Source: Rhodoferax sp.
Lineage (GTDB): Bacteria > Pseudomonadota > Gammaproteobacteria > Burkholderiales > Burkholderiaceae_C
DNA: 32,706 bases
Assembly: GCF_028689305.1 (NCBI RefSeq)
Contig: NZ_JAQTWM010000037.1
Span: 1-32,706, forward strand
Reading direction: 5' to 3'
Shown: piece after piece, positions 9,149 to 17,343 of the stretch
How the letters are laid out: every line of letters begins with the position of its first letter
Numbering within the stretch: the first letter of the stretch is position 1
Translations under genes and position numbers: made by a program
The notes under the pieces: model-generated
The model's database searches: none
Seen by the model: only the letters and a program-made list of their open reading frames with translations
Told to the model about the DNA's origin: nothing

Positions 9149-10825
9149 TCAGGCCCGGAACCGATTGGTGATCGGATAACGCCAATCCTTGCCAAAACTG
9201 CGGTGCGTCACTCGGATACCCACCGGAGACTGGCGCCGCTTGTACTCGTTGATCTTGATCAGCCGCGTGACACGTTCAACATCAGCCCGGTCAAAACCAG
9301 CGGCAATGATGCTGTCAATGCTCTCATCGTTTTCCATGTAGCGCTCCAGAATGGCATCCAGCACCTCATAAGGCGGCAGACTGTCCTGGTCTTTCTGATC
9401 CGGTCGCAGTTCGGCACTGGGCGGGCGAGTGATGATGCGCTGCGGGATGGGTTGCTGGCCAGTACGGTACGGGTCATTGGCATTACGCCAGCGTGCCAGA
9501 CGAAACACCGTGGTTTTGGCCAGATCCTTGATGACAGCAAAACCGCCAGCCATGTCGCCATACAGCGTGCAGTAGCCGGTAGCCATCTCGGACTTGTTGC
9601 CCGTGGTCAACACAATGCTGCCAAACTTGTTACTCAGAGCCATCAACAGCGTGCCACGAATACGAGCCTGGATGTTCTCCTCGGTTGCGTCCTCCGCCAG
9701 ACCCATGAACTCCTGGCTCAACGTCATTTTAAACGCCTCAAATTCGGGCACGATGGACAACTCGTCATAACGCACCCCCAGCCGCCCGGCCATGTCGCGT
9801 GCGTCGATCCAGCTGATATCGGCGGTATAGGGTGAAGGCATCATCACTGCACGCACCCGGTCTTTGCCCAAGGCATCCACGGCAATCGCCAGAACCAGCG
9901 CAGAATCAATGCCGCCCGACAACCCCAACAACACAGACGGAAAACCATTTTTGCCAATGTAGTCACGCACACCCAGCACCAGGGCGTCCCACAAATCTGC
10001 ATCCGGCGTGCGCTCAGGCGCGATATCTGCTTCTATTTCAATAGCATAAGATGATTGTTTAACGCGGGCTAGAAGGCTATTTTCTATAAAACTTGGGGCT
10101 CGAGCGGCCAGCAAGCCATTGGCATTCAGTGCAAACGAGTGCCCCTCGAAAACCACCTCATCCTGCCCCCCCACCAAGTGGGCGTAGACCAGTGGCAGAC
10201 CACAGTCCTGCACCCGCTCACGCATCATCTGCTCGCGCTCATTGCCTTTGCCAACGTGAAAAGGAGAGGCATTAATGACCGCCAGCAATTGCGCACCAGC
10301 GTCCCGCGTCTGACGTGCTGGCGTTTCAAACCAGGCGTCTTCACAAATCAGCAAACCAATCTTGAGGGTGTGGCCGGGTTCTCCTGCCTCAAACACACAC
10401 ACATCCTGTCCCGGGGTGAAATAGCGGCGCTCATCAAACACTTGGTAATTGGGCAACTCCCGCTTGGCGTATGTCGCCACCACCCTGCCCTCACGCAGCA
10501 CGCTGGCGGTGTTGAATCGGCTGGAAACTGCCACTGAGCGGGTGCGACTGTCGCCGCCCGTCGGGTGGCCCACCACCACGCTGAGGTCTTTCAACGGCGC
10601 CAAAGCTGCCGCCACCGCCTTCACGGCGTCATCACAAGCAGCAATGAAGGCCGCACGCAAAAACAGGTCTTCGGCGGCATATCCGCAGATCGATAACTCG
10701 GGGGTCAGCACCAGGCGGGCACCATCCTGATAAGCACGGGTGGCGGTATCGATGATTTTTTGGGCGTTGCCTGCCAGATCGCCTACAACCAGATTCAGTT
10801 GGGCAATGCAGAGTTTGAGTGTCAT
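9149..10825 (-). CDS. nadE: Glutamine-dependent NAD(+) synthetase
   Basis: This enzyme amidates nicotinic acid adenine dinucleotide to NAD, using ammonia from glutamine. The N-terminal nitrilase-type glutaminase domain (1 to about 240) has the triad Glu43 (TPELSICGY), Lys121 (AKRELPNY) and Cys161 (LLICEDAW). The C-terminal synthetase domain has the P-loop LSGGIDSALVLA at 302-313 and the TTGNKSEMATGY motif near 407-418. Length (558) is normal for the long form. The linker at residues 248-267 is encoded by an AT-rich segment (10029-10083) that resembles a dispersed repeat also found at 14441-14505. The reading frame is preserved. It is followed by glnB. The ATG at 10825 is the only plausible start for the MTLKLCIAQLNL N-terminus. 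Confidence 0.96.
   Translation of the reverse strand: MTLKLCIAQLNLVVGDLAGNAQKIIDTATRAYQDGARLVLTPELSICGYAAEDLFLRAAFIAACDDAVKAVAAALAPLKDLSVVVGHPTGGDSRTRSVAVSSRFNTASVLREGRVVATYAKRELPNYQVFDERRYFTPGQDVCVFEAGEPGHTLKIGLLICEDAWFETPARQTRDAGAQLLAVINASPFHVGKGNEREQMMRERVQDCGLPLVYAHLVGGQDEVVFEGHSFALNANGLLAARAPSFIENSLLARVKQSSYAIEIEADIAPERTPDADLWDALVLGVRDYIGKNGFPSVLLGLSGGIDSALVLAIAVDALGKDRVRAVMMPSPYTADISWIDARDMAGRLGVRYDELSIVPEFEAFKMTLSQEFMGLAEDATEENIQARIRGTLLMALSNKFGSIVLTTGNKSEMATGYCTLYGDMAGGFAVIKDLAKTTVFRLARWRNANDPYRTGQQPIPQRIITRPPSAELRPDQKDQDSLPPYEVLDAILERYMENDESIDSIIAAGFDRADVERVTRLIKINEYKRRQSPVGIRVTHRSFGKDWRYPITNRFRA
10029..10083. repeat. Dispersed repeat copy within nadE
   Basis: This AT-rich stretch shares its ordered blocks with the intergenic segment 14441-14505: GCT..TATTT, then ATAGCA.AA, then CGGGCTAGA followed by GGC.ATTTT. 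It encodes NadE residues 248-266 on the minus strand, in the linker between the two catalytic domains, and keeps the frame open. The alignment was made by eye. Confidence 0.6.
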
Positions 10826-10894
10826 GAAGGTGGCAAAAATGAAGAATAACGAGACAGGTCAGCAGGCCAACGATTATGTCATTCAGGTGCTGAT

Positions 10895-11749
10895 TCAGGC
10901 CGCCACCGTTCGCTGCGTCTGCTCACCCAATCCCTCCACACCCAAACGCATGGTCTGCCCGGCCCGTAAATACACGGGTGGTTTTTGCCCCATGCCCACA
11001 CCGGGAGGCGTACCAGTCGAAATCACATCCCCAGGCTGCAAACTCATGAATTGGCTCAGATAACTGATCAGATACGGTACCTTGTAGACCATGGTGCGGG
11101 TACTACCGTTCTGATACCGATGACCATCCACTTCCAGCCACAGGTCAAGTGCCTGTGGGTCGGGCACCTCATCTGCTGTCACCAACCACGGCCCAAGCGG
11201 GCCAAAGCTGTCACACCCCTTGCCTTTGTCCCAGGTGCCGGCACGATTGAGCTGATAGTCCCGCTCCGAGACATCGTTCATCACGCAATAACCTGCAACA
11301 TGTGTCATGGCATCAGCTTCGGTGATGTAGCGCCCACCCTGACCAATCACCACTGCCAACTCAACCTCCCAGTCAGTCTTGACCGACCCACGGGGAATTT
11401 CCACCGGATCGTCCGGTCCAACCAGGGCACTGGTCCATTTGTTGAAGACAACAGGCTCAGGTGGCACAGGCATACCCGCTTCGGCCGCATGGTCTGCGTA
11501 GTTCAGACCGATACAGATACATTTACCTACGGCTGCCACACAGGGGCCCAGACGCAGACCTTGCTGCGGCACGCCCGCCACACGGGGCAAGGTGTCCAGA
11601 TCAATGGCCCGCAATCGCGCCAAACTGGACGGCAACAATGCCGGACCACCGATATCCGCCACCAGTGCACTGAGATCCCGGACATACCCGTGAGCATCCA
11701 GTATCCCGGGTTTCTCACAACCTGCTGGGCCATAACGCAGTAATTTCAT
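10895..11749 (-). CDS. Fumarylacetoacetate hydrolase family protein
   Basis: A 284-residue protein of the FAH superfamily, metal-dependent enzymes that cleave or hydrate 2-oxo/diketo acids. The N-terminal cap (MKLLRYGPAGCEKPGILDAHG) and the catalytic core are both present. In the core, GLNYADHAAEAG, the metal-ligand stretch WEVELAVVIG, the conserved MNDVSERDYQ and the glycine-rich C-terminal DVISTGTPPGVGMGQKP can be read. Its layout resembles proteins annotated as ureidoglycolate lyase-like or 2,4-diketo-3-deoxy-L-fuconate hydrolase, and the substrate cannot be settled from sequence. It stands alone on the minus strand, 79 nt after amrS and 69 nt before nadE. Linkage to either is not evident. 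Confidence 0.88.
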   Translation of the reverse strand: MKLLRYGPAGCEKPGILDAHGYVRDLSALVADIGGPALLPSSLARLRAIDLDTLPRVAGVPQQGLRLGPCVAAVGKCICIGLNYADHAAEAGMPVPPEPVVFNKWTSALVGPDDPVEIPRGSVKTDWEVELAVVIGQGGRYITEADAMTHVAGYCVMNDVSERDYQLNRAGTWDKGKGCDSFGPLGPWLVTADEVPDPQALDLWLEVDGHRYQNGSTRTMVYKVPYLISYLSQFMSLQPGDVISTGTPPGVGMGQKPPVYLRAGQTMRLGVEGLGEQTQRTVAA

Positions 11750-11828
11750 GAAACAACTATCCTCATATGTGGCAAAACGCCCAGTTTAGGGCAGCGGTAT
11801 TTTTCTTGCCGGGCATCAGACCTTGTCC

Positions 11829-12908
11829 TCATGCCCCGATGTTGATCGGAATCCGTCGGCAGCCAAAATGGCCCACCTCACCGGCAAAATGCCCAGCAAT
11901 GGCGCCGCCGCAATGCGGGCAACACCCCTGTGGCGTGAGATCGTACTGAAGGATGTTGTACCAGTCACGCTCAATCAGCGTCGCCTGGCAATGCGGACAA
12001 AACGTGGTGTCACCTTCCGAGTCATGCACGTTGCCAACATAGACATAGTGCAGCCCCTCCTTGATGGCGATCTGCCGGGCACGGACCAGCGTGGCCTTGG
12101 GTGTTGCCGCCACATCCAGCATCTTGTGATCGGGGTGAAACGCTGAAAAATGCAGTGGCACGTCAGGTCCGAGCTCTTTCACGAGCCAGCGGCACATCGC
12201 CGTGATCTCGGCATCGGCGTCGTTGTGCCCGGGAATGAGCAGCGTTGTGATCTCCAGCCAGACTTTGGTTTCGTGGACCAGATACACCAGCGTGTCCAGC
12301 ACCGGCTGTAAATGAGCGCTGGTCAGTTTGAAATAAAAATCATCGGTGAACGCCTTCAGGTCCACATTGGCGGCATCGATCTTGCTGTAGAAATCGCGTC
12401 GCGCCTGTTCATGCATGTAGCCTGCGGTCACAGCCACCGTCTGAATGCCACGCGCGTGGCAGGCATCAGCCACGTCCATGGCATATTCGGCAAAAATCAC
12501 CGGATCGTTGTAGGTAAAGGCCACACTACGGCAGCCATGCTGCTCGGCAGCCCTTGCAATGGCCTCGGGTGAGGCCTCATCCATAAGGCTATCCATGTCC
12601 CGCGATTTGCTGATGTCCCAGTTCTGGCAGAACTTGCAGGCCAGATTGCAGCCCGCCGTGCCAAAGGACAACACGCTGCTGCCGGGGTAGAAGTGATGCA
12701 GCGGTTTTTTTTCGATCGGGTCGATGCAAAAACCGGACGAACGCCCATAGGTGGTCAGCACCATCTGATCGTTGTTGCGCATGCGGACAAAGCAGGCGCC
12801 ACGCTGCCCCTCATGTAGCTTGCAGTCGCGTGGACACAAGTCGCATTGAATGCGGCCGTCGTCAATGGCGTGCCAATAGCGGGCAGGATACGTGTCGGCT
12901 GTCTTCAT
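11829..12908 (-). CDS. amrS: AmmeMemoRadiSam system radical SAM protein
   Basis: A 359-residue radical S-adenosylmethionine enzyme. The cluster-binding CxxxCxxC reads CNLACKFC (near residues 85-92) within GTAGCNLACKFCQNWDIS. An N-terminal cysteine group (CDLCPRDCKL) and two C-terminal CPHC pairs suggest extra metal sites. The start at 12908 (MKTADTYPARYWH) overlaps the amrA stop by 4 nt (ATGA); a longer in-frame reading upstream lies inside amrA and is rejected. The protein belongs to the PflA-like branch found with AMMECR1 and Memo proteins. The reaction is not established. The tight fusion-like order amrB-amrA-amrS suggests that the three work on one substrate. Confidence 0.9.
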   Translation of the reverse strand: MKTADTYPARYWHAIDDGRIQCDLCPRDCKLHEGQRGACFVRMRNNDQMVLTTYGRSSGFCIDPIEKKPLHHFYPGSSVLSFGTAGCNLACKFCQNWDISKSRDMDSLMDEASPEAIARAAEQHGCRSVAFTYNDPVIFAEYAMDVADACHARGIQTVAVTAGYMHEQARRDFYSKIDAANVDLKAFTDDFYFKLTSAHLQPVLDTLVYLVHETKVWLEITTLLIPGHNDADAEITAMCRWLVKELGPDVPLHFSAFHPDHKMLDVAATPKATLVRARQIAIKEGLHYVYVGNVHDSEGDTTFCPHCQATLIERDWYNILQYDLTPQGCCPHCGGAIAGHFAGEVGHFGCRRIPINIGA

Positions 12909-13510
12909 GATGTCTGACCTCCGGAACGAGCGAATGTGGGTTCTTTTTCCGCGGACTCCCGCCATTTGCGCACGGTATATCGCTGCAGACCCACATCCCT
13001 TGACCAGAAGTGCGCCGGCAACCCCGCCTTGCGTTTGAGATGGGCCATGAACTCTTCTGGCTGCGGCAATTGCTCCCAAACCTGCGGCAGAAACGTGCTG
13101 CGCCGCCCACCACATTCAAACACCACCCCATCCAACCCCGGGCGCAATTGCGCCAGTGCCTCACCTTCGGTGGTGAAGGTCATCGGCTCAGTGTCCGACA
13201 GCAGAGACACTTCGATGTCGGTGACATCCAACTCGGCCCGTGTCAGAGGTCTGAACCGTGTGTCCTGAAAGGCCGCCGCCAGGGCATTGGCCCGAACGTC
13301 GTCGAACAACGGGCGATAAGCCTGCAGCGACCCAATACAGCCACGCAATTCACCCTGCTGAGTCAGCGTGACAAAACACGCCCCCGGCTGCTGCAACCAC
13401 GGCGATGACGCGACCATGGCGGCTGGTAGCCCCAAAGCGTGGGCAATGGTGCTGCGAGCCAGCGACAACAAGGTTTTTCCGGCATCTGCGGGCAAATCAG
13501 TGAGTGACAT
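12905..13510 (-). CDS. amrA: AMMECR1-domain protein
   Basis: A 201-residue protein made almost wholly of one AMMECR1 domain. The signature stretch LRGCIGSLQAYRPLFDDVRA (around residues 74-93) is intact. It is followed by AAAFQDTRFRPLTRAEL and the C-terminal FMAHLKRKAGLPAHFWSRDV. AMMECR1 proteins occur in all domains of life and have no proven biochemical activity; the conserved Cys in RGCIG has been suggested to be catalytic. The start MSLTDLPAD at 13510 overlaps the amrB end by 14 nt, and its stop overlaps amrS by 4 nt. It is the middle gene of a translationally coupled triad. Confidence 0.9.
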   Translation of the reverse strand: MSLTDLPADAGKTLLSLARSTIAHALGLPAAMVASSPWLQQPGACFVTLTQQGELRGCIGSLQAYRPLFDDVRANALAAAFQDTRFRPLTRAELDVTDIEVSLLSDTEPMTFTTEGEALAQLRPGLDGVVFECGGRRSTFLPQVWEQLPQPEEFMAHLKRKAGLPAHFWSRDVGLQRYTVRKWRESAEKEPTFARSGGQTS

Positions 13511-14312
13511 GCTGAACCTCCGTGAAGGCAATGGCGGCGTAACCCACCACACGCTGCAAATCTCCGGCCGTGTCCCCCGAATTGCACAAACCCAGTAAGC
13601 TGGGCTGCAAGTGGTGATGCCGTGCCGCCAGCAGTAAACCGTTGATCGGTGTGCCCCCACAGGCCTGGTTGTGCGTCAGCGGTCCGTGCAAGGACAGAAT
13701 GTGTGCCACGGTGTCGGCATCCACCTTGTTCGCCGACGTGTAGGGCAGAAAATGTGACAGATCAGAACTGATCACAATCAGCGTCTCCGCCCCACCCCAT
13801 AACACCTCCAGCACCTGAGCCACTTCTTCGGGCGATGCATCTCCCACCGCCAACGGCACCAAGGTGAAGTCAGCCAGCACCGACTGCAGAAAAGGCAACT
13901 GCACTTCCAGCGAGTGCTCCTGTGCATGCGCTGCCGGGCTGACGACCACCTGGGGCAAGGTTGCCAGCGCAGCCACGGCCGGCTGATCCACGCGAAGATC
14001 ACCCAGAGGCGTGGCAAACACAGCGGCACCAGGCAAGGCCAGGCCCCGCACCGGCACGTGATGTACCGGCCCCAGCAGCACCACCCGCCGAATGGTGTGG
14101 CGCGCTGATTCAAGCCGGGCATAGGCTTGGGCGGCCATCGGCCCGGAATACACATACCCGGCATGCGGCACGATCAATGCCTTGGGCGTTGACCATACGC
14201 CCTCGCCCTGTGCCCGGGCGGCGGCCAGCAGGACTGCGACCTCCCGCGACAGCACTCGCGCTTCCCCCGGATAGAAAACACCGGCCACAGCAGCTTGACG
14301 AACCGAGGACAT
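13497..14312 (-). CDS. amrB: Memo-family protein of the AmmeMemoRadiSam system
   Basis: A 271-residue Memo-like protein, structurally related to class III extradiol dioxygenases. The conserved histidine-containing motifs are present: PHAGYVYSGPMAA (near 48-60), LLGPVHHVPVRG, AQEHSLEVQLPFLQ and SSDLSHFLPY. CGGTPINGLL contains the conserved Cys. The start at 14312 is preceded by a strong GGGGGGAT ribosome site. It is first in the amrB-amrA-amrS operon and overlaps amrA. The 263-bp region upstream contains a dispersed repeat, and I could not pick a promoter. The enzymatic role remains unknown. Bacterial occurrence as a triad is a recognised conserved neighbourhood. Confidence 0.9.
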   Translation of the reverse strand: MSSVRQAAVAGVFYPGEARVLSREVAVLLAAARAQGEGVWSTPKALIVPHAGYVYSGPMAAQAYARLESARHTIRRVVLLGPVHHVPVRGLALPGAAVFATPLGDLRVDQPAVAALATLPQVVVSPAAHAQEHSLEVQLPFLQSVLADFTLVPLAVGDASPEEVAQVLEVLWGGAETLIVISSDLSHFLPYTSANKVDADTVAHILSLHGPLTHNQACGGTPINGLLLAARHHHLQPSLLGLCNSGDTAGDLQRVVGYAAIAFTEVQHVTH

Positions 14313-14575
14313 GTGATCCCCCCTTCAATGACAACGACGGCACAGCACCCCCGCTACCTCACCGCAAAATGGCCCTTGCCTGATGCCGCATGCGCGTAGT
14401 GTGCGCCTTTCAACCCTGCCATGGCAAGAGACACATGTATTCAAATTGAAAGCTATTATTTATATAGCACAAAAAGCAGATAGCACCCGGGCTAGAGGCC
14501 ATTTTGAGGCCTCAATTTCCCGAACATGACCAAACACATGATCGAGGTCAATTTCTGTCGGGCATCCGCGCAGAG
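14313..14575. other. Intergenic region before amrB with dispersed repeat
   Basis: This 263-bp gap lies between amrB (upstream side) and the 3' end of the hydrolase gene at 14576. Its main recognisable content is the AT-rich repeat at 14441-14505 (listed separately), followed by a GAGGCC/GAGGCCTC pair near 14495-14512. No coding region is supported. Confidence 0.5.
14441..14505. repeat. Dispersed AT-rich repeat (intergenic copy)
   Basis: The segment contains GCTATTATTTATATAGCA, then CCGGGCTAGAGGCCATTTT. The same ordered blocks recur inside nadE at 10029-10083. From memory, similar short elements containing a CTAGAGGCC-type core are common in Comamonadaceae genomes. No open reading frame or transposase is associated. 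Confidence 0.6.
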
Positions 14576-15520
14576 TCAAAATGTTTCGTTAAGAAAATCG
14601 TTGACAACTGCCTGCAGTTCTCCGGCGGCCCGTTCTGCCTGCAGGAAGTGGCCTGACCGCCTGATCGTGACCCAGCGCTTATGCTGCGAACCCAACCGGG
14701 CATGCAGCAGGGCTGCGTCGGCCTGCGTCGAGGTCTGGTCGTCCGCCCCACGAACCAACAGGCATGGTGTGCGTATGCCTTCCGGTGCGTACAGAGGGCG
14801 ACCGCTGAACACGTCGAACAGGTCATGCAAGGTACCGTTAGGCACCCGAAAGACATCTGACTGCGACGACCCCACGTCGGCCGCCAGTTCGTCTTGCATC
14901 AGGGCATCCAGCACCGCCGGGTCGCGGCGTTGGATTTCCTGTCCAGGTGGAATCTCCGGGTCCCAGCGGCTGAGCAAATCTTCACGTCGCACGGGACGGT
15001 ACCCCCCCAGCTTTGGGTTGATGCGCTCGGGATCGTTCGGGTCTGACAGGACCTGCAGCCAGCCGACGTTGACTGTGCCAAAGAGCGGCGCAATCAGAAT
15101 CAGACGCTCCACCACCTCAGGCGCATGCAGGGTGTAGCGCGCGGCCGTGAGACTGCCCCAGGAACCGCCGGCAAGTACCAGTTTCTCGGATCCAGTCAGT
15201 TGCCGCAGTGTGGCAACCACCTTGTCCACATCAAGGATCGCCTGCTCGCCTGTACACAGCAGCGGACAGTCCGCAGGTGACAACTGCATGCCAGCCGGGC
15301 GTACCGAACGCGCGTAACCAGTCAGGTCGCAAGCAAAACTCCACCAGCCTGCGGCGGCACAAGCCTCTAGCATCGAATAGCCAGGCACCGGGATGTCGAA
15401 TAGCACCGAGGCCACCGTGGCGCCATGGACAAACAACACGACACCACGTGGCGTTCCCTCCGGTCTGCAAGCGCGAATGTGCAGACCATCTACTTTGAAT
15501 TGACTGCGTGACAGGTTCAT
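14576..15520 (-). CDS. Alpha/beta hydrolase in TRAP operon
   Basis: A 314-residue alpha/beta-hydrolase-fold protein. The oxyanion strand reads VVLFVHGATVAS (near 27-38) and the nucleophile elbow is GGSWGS (near residue 118). The later acid is in VRGADDQTS and the histidine in RRSGHFLQAE, giving a complete Ser-Asp-His triad. No signal peptide is seen, so it acts in the cytoplasm. Its ATG overlaps the dctM stop by 4 nt, making it the last gene of dctP-dctQ-dctM-hydrolase. The coupling suggests that it hydrolyses an ester or amide form of the imported substrate, but the substrate is unknown. There is 55 bp of non-coding sequence before the repeat region. Confidence 0.87.
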   Translation of the reverse strand: MNLSRSQFKVDGLHIRACRPEGTPRGVVLFVHGATVASVLFDIPVPGYSMLEACAAAGWWSFACDLTGYARSVRPAGMQLSPADCPLLCTGEQAILDVDKVVATLRQLTGSEKLVLAGGSWGSLTAARYTLHAPEVVERLILIAPLFGTVNVGWLQVLSDPNDPERINPKLGGYRPVRREDLLSRWDPEIPPGQEIQRRDPAVLDALMQDELAADVGSSQSDVFRVPNGTLHDLFDVFSGRPLYAPEGIRTPCLLVRGADDQTSTQADAALLHARLGSQHKRWVTIRRSGHFLQAERAAGELQAVVNDFLNETF

Positions 15521-16830
15521 TTCAGTAACTGCGGAACGATGGTGATGATGCCCGGCACCGCTGTCATCACCACCATGCCGATGACAAACACCCAGGTGAT
15601 GGGCCAGCTCGCATCAAACACCTGTTTGAGGGTGATGAGATCGGGCGCCGCGGCGCGCAGCGCATACATGGTGTAGCCAAAAGGCGGTGTCAGCGAAGCC
15701 AGTGTCATGTTGATCGAGAACTGGGTCCAGAACCAGATTGGGTCATATCCCATGGTTGACACCACGGGTGCGTACAAGGGAATCGCAACCAGCATGAACG
15801 CCAGCTGGTCGATGAACATGCAGATGATGAAGGGCACCACCATCAACAGCCAGAACATGATCTGGGGGTGGACGTCCAGCTTGGTGACCCAGTTCACCAG
15901 GTCGGTGGTCGCTCCTGTAAAGGCCAGCAACTGCCCGAACAGGATGGACGCGGCTACGATGATCAGGATCATGGTACTGATCCGGGTGGCACTGGCAATG
16001 GACTCGCGCAACATTCGCAGGCTCAGCTTGCGGTAATACGCTGCGGTCACAATAGAACCCACAACGCCGGTGGCGGCGGACTCCGAAGGCGTGGCAATGC
16101 CCAGCAGCATCAGGCCCATGACCGAGAAGATGATGAACAGGAAAGGCAGCAGGTTCAGCAGCGCTCGCAGTCGCCCTGTCCTCGGACTGCCGGCGCTGGA
16201 CGCATCCTCACGCGGTGCCAGACCAGGATCGCGCCATAACATCCAGTACACATAGGTGATTGATAGCCCCGCCAGCAGCAGCCCCGGCAGAATACCTGCG
16301 ACCAGCAGACCGGAGATGGACACATTGGCCATCGAACCAATGATGACCGCCATCAGGCTGGGTGGAATGATGGGCGCCAGCGAGGCCCCCCCCTGGATCA
16401 CCGCGGCGGACAGCTTGATGTCATACCCCCGCTTGTGCATGATCGGCAACACGGAGCGGCCCAGCAACGCCACCACGGCCACCGCAGAGCCACATAAGGC
16501 GCCAAACACTGTGGACAGTGCAATGGTGAACACATAAAGCCGTCCCCGCATACGCCCGATCATCCGATCAACGGAATCGAACACCACTTCGACGGCGCCC
16601 GAGCGGAACAGGATTTCGCCCATCAGCACGAACAGCGGGATGGTGGTCATGTTCAGCGACGTGAGTGAATCCACCACGCTGTTGACAAACAAACCCGCAC
16701 CTGAACTGCCAAAGAAATACCAGATGCCGGCACCATTGAGCAGCAGAAAGCCGAGATAGATCGGAACGCCGGTCAGCAACAGACCAACCAGGGCCAGCAG
16801 GCCCACCGTCAAAGCCAAGGTGGAAGACAT
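15517..16830 (-). CDS. dctM: TRAP transporter large permease
   Basis: The 437-residue DctM-type subunit is the transport channel of a tripartite ATP-independent periplasmic transporter. It is driven by an ion gradient and moves solutes delivered by a binding protein. The protein is hydrophobic throughout with about 12 membrane segments. It starts with LALTVGLLALVGLLLTGVPI and contains the family stretches GGASLAPIIPPS and TPSESAATGV, plus ASLTPPFGYTMYAL near the C-terminus. Length is normal. It follows dctQ with a 3-nt gap and overlaps the hydrolase gene. The substrate class cannot be read from the permease. Confidence 0.93.
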   Translation of the reverse strand: MSSTLALTVGLLALVGLLLTGVPIYLGFLLLNGAGIWYFFGSSGAGLFVNSVVDSLTSLNMTTIPLFVLMGEILFRSGAVEVVFDSVDRMIGRMRGRLYVFTIALSTVFGALCGSAVAVVALLGRSVLPIMHKRGYDIKLSAAVIQGGASLAPIIPPSLMAVIIGSMANVSISGLLVAGILPGLLLAGLSITYVYWMLWRDPGLAPREDASSAGSPRTGRLRALLNLLPFLFIIFSVMGLMLLGIATPSESAATGVVGSIVTAAYYRKLSLRMLRESIASATRISTMILIIVAASILFGQLLAFTGATTDLVNWVTKLDVHPQIMFWLLMVVPFIICMFIDQLAFMLVAIPLYAPVVSTMGYDPIWFWTQFSINMTLASLTPPFGYTMYALRAAAPDLITLKQVFDASWPITWVFVIGMVVMTAVPGIITIVPQLLK

Positions 16831-16833
16831 GGT

Positions 16834-17340
16834 TCAGACATCCATTTCATGACCGGCCTGGGCGGTGCCGTGCCCACGAGACTGGCGTAACAAATGCAGC
16901 GCAGCATTCACCAAACCAAATGCCACCAGCGCGCTGAGCCACCACTTGGGAATAGCAAATGCCGCCACGGTGTCAATACCCTGCTCGGCTTGTTGCAAAC
17001 TCACCATGACAAACACAGCTGCTGTGCAGCCCAGCACCACGGCGCCGGTACCCTGAATCCAGTGCACCGCGCGCACCAGCGACTGCTGCGGGAGCTTTTC
17101 CAGAAACGAGGTGATGGCGACGTGGCCCCCTTCGCATGTCACCTGTGGCAGCGCCAGCGCCACGCCAACGCAAAGCATGTATTGCACCAGGTCAGAGGTC
17201 CAGCGTGTAGGGGCATTAAATCCGTAGCGGGAAACCACTTCGAACAGATAAGCACCAAGCATCACGGCCAATGCCACCCCGGCCAGAGCAAAGGTGAAGC
17301 GAGTCAATGCGTCATGAAAACCCAACAACTTGTGGCGCAT
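16834..17340 (-). CDS. dctQ: TRAP transporter small permease
   Basis: The 168-residue DctQ-type subunit has four hydrophobic segments (near residues 17-37, 47-66, 90-112 and 128-148). It carries the typical amphipathic stretch VVSRYGFNAPTRWTSDLVQY between the first two. It associates with DctM in the inner membrane and is needed for binding-protein docking. It lies 3 nt after dctP and 3 nt before dctM, so the three are cotranscribed. The C-terminus (GHGTAQAGHEMDV) is hydrophilic. Confidence 0.88.
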   Translation of the reverse strand: MRHKLLGFHDALTRFTFALAGVALAVMLGAYLFEVVSRYGFNAPTRWTSDLVQYMLCVGVALALPQVTCEGGHVAITSFLEKLPQQSLVRAVHWIQGTGAVVLGCTAAVFVMVSLQQAEQGIDTVAAFAIPKWWLSALVAFGLVNAALHLLRQSRGHGTAQAGHEMDV

Positions 17341-17343
17341 GGC

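Noticed and set aside
12905..13115. A longer amrS reading with 69 extra N-terminal codons.
   Set aside because: The extra codons lie inside amrA in another frame and have no family resemblance. The MKTADTYPARYWH start overlaps the amrA stop in the usual ATGA form.
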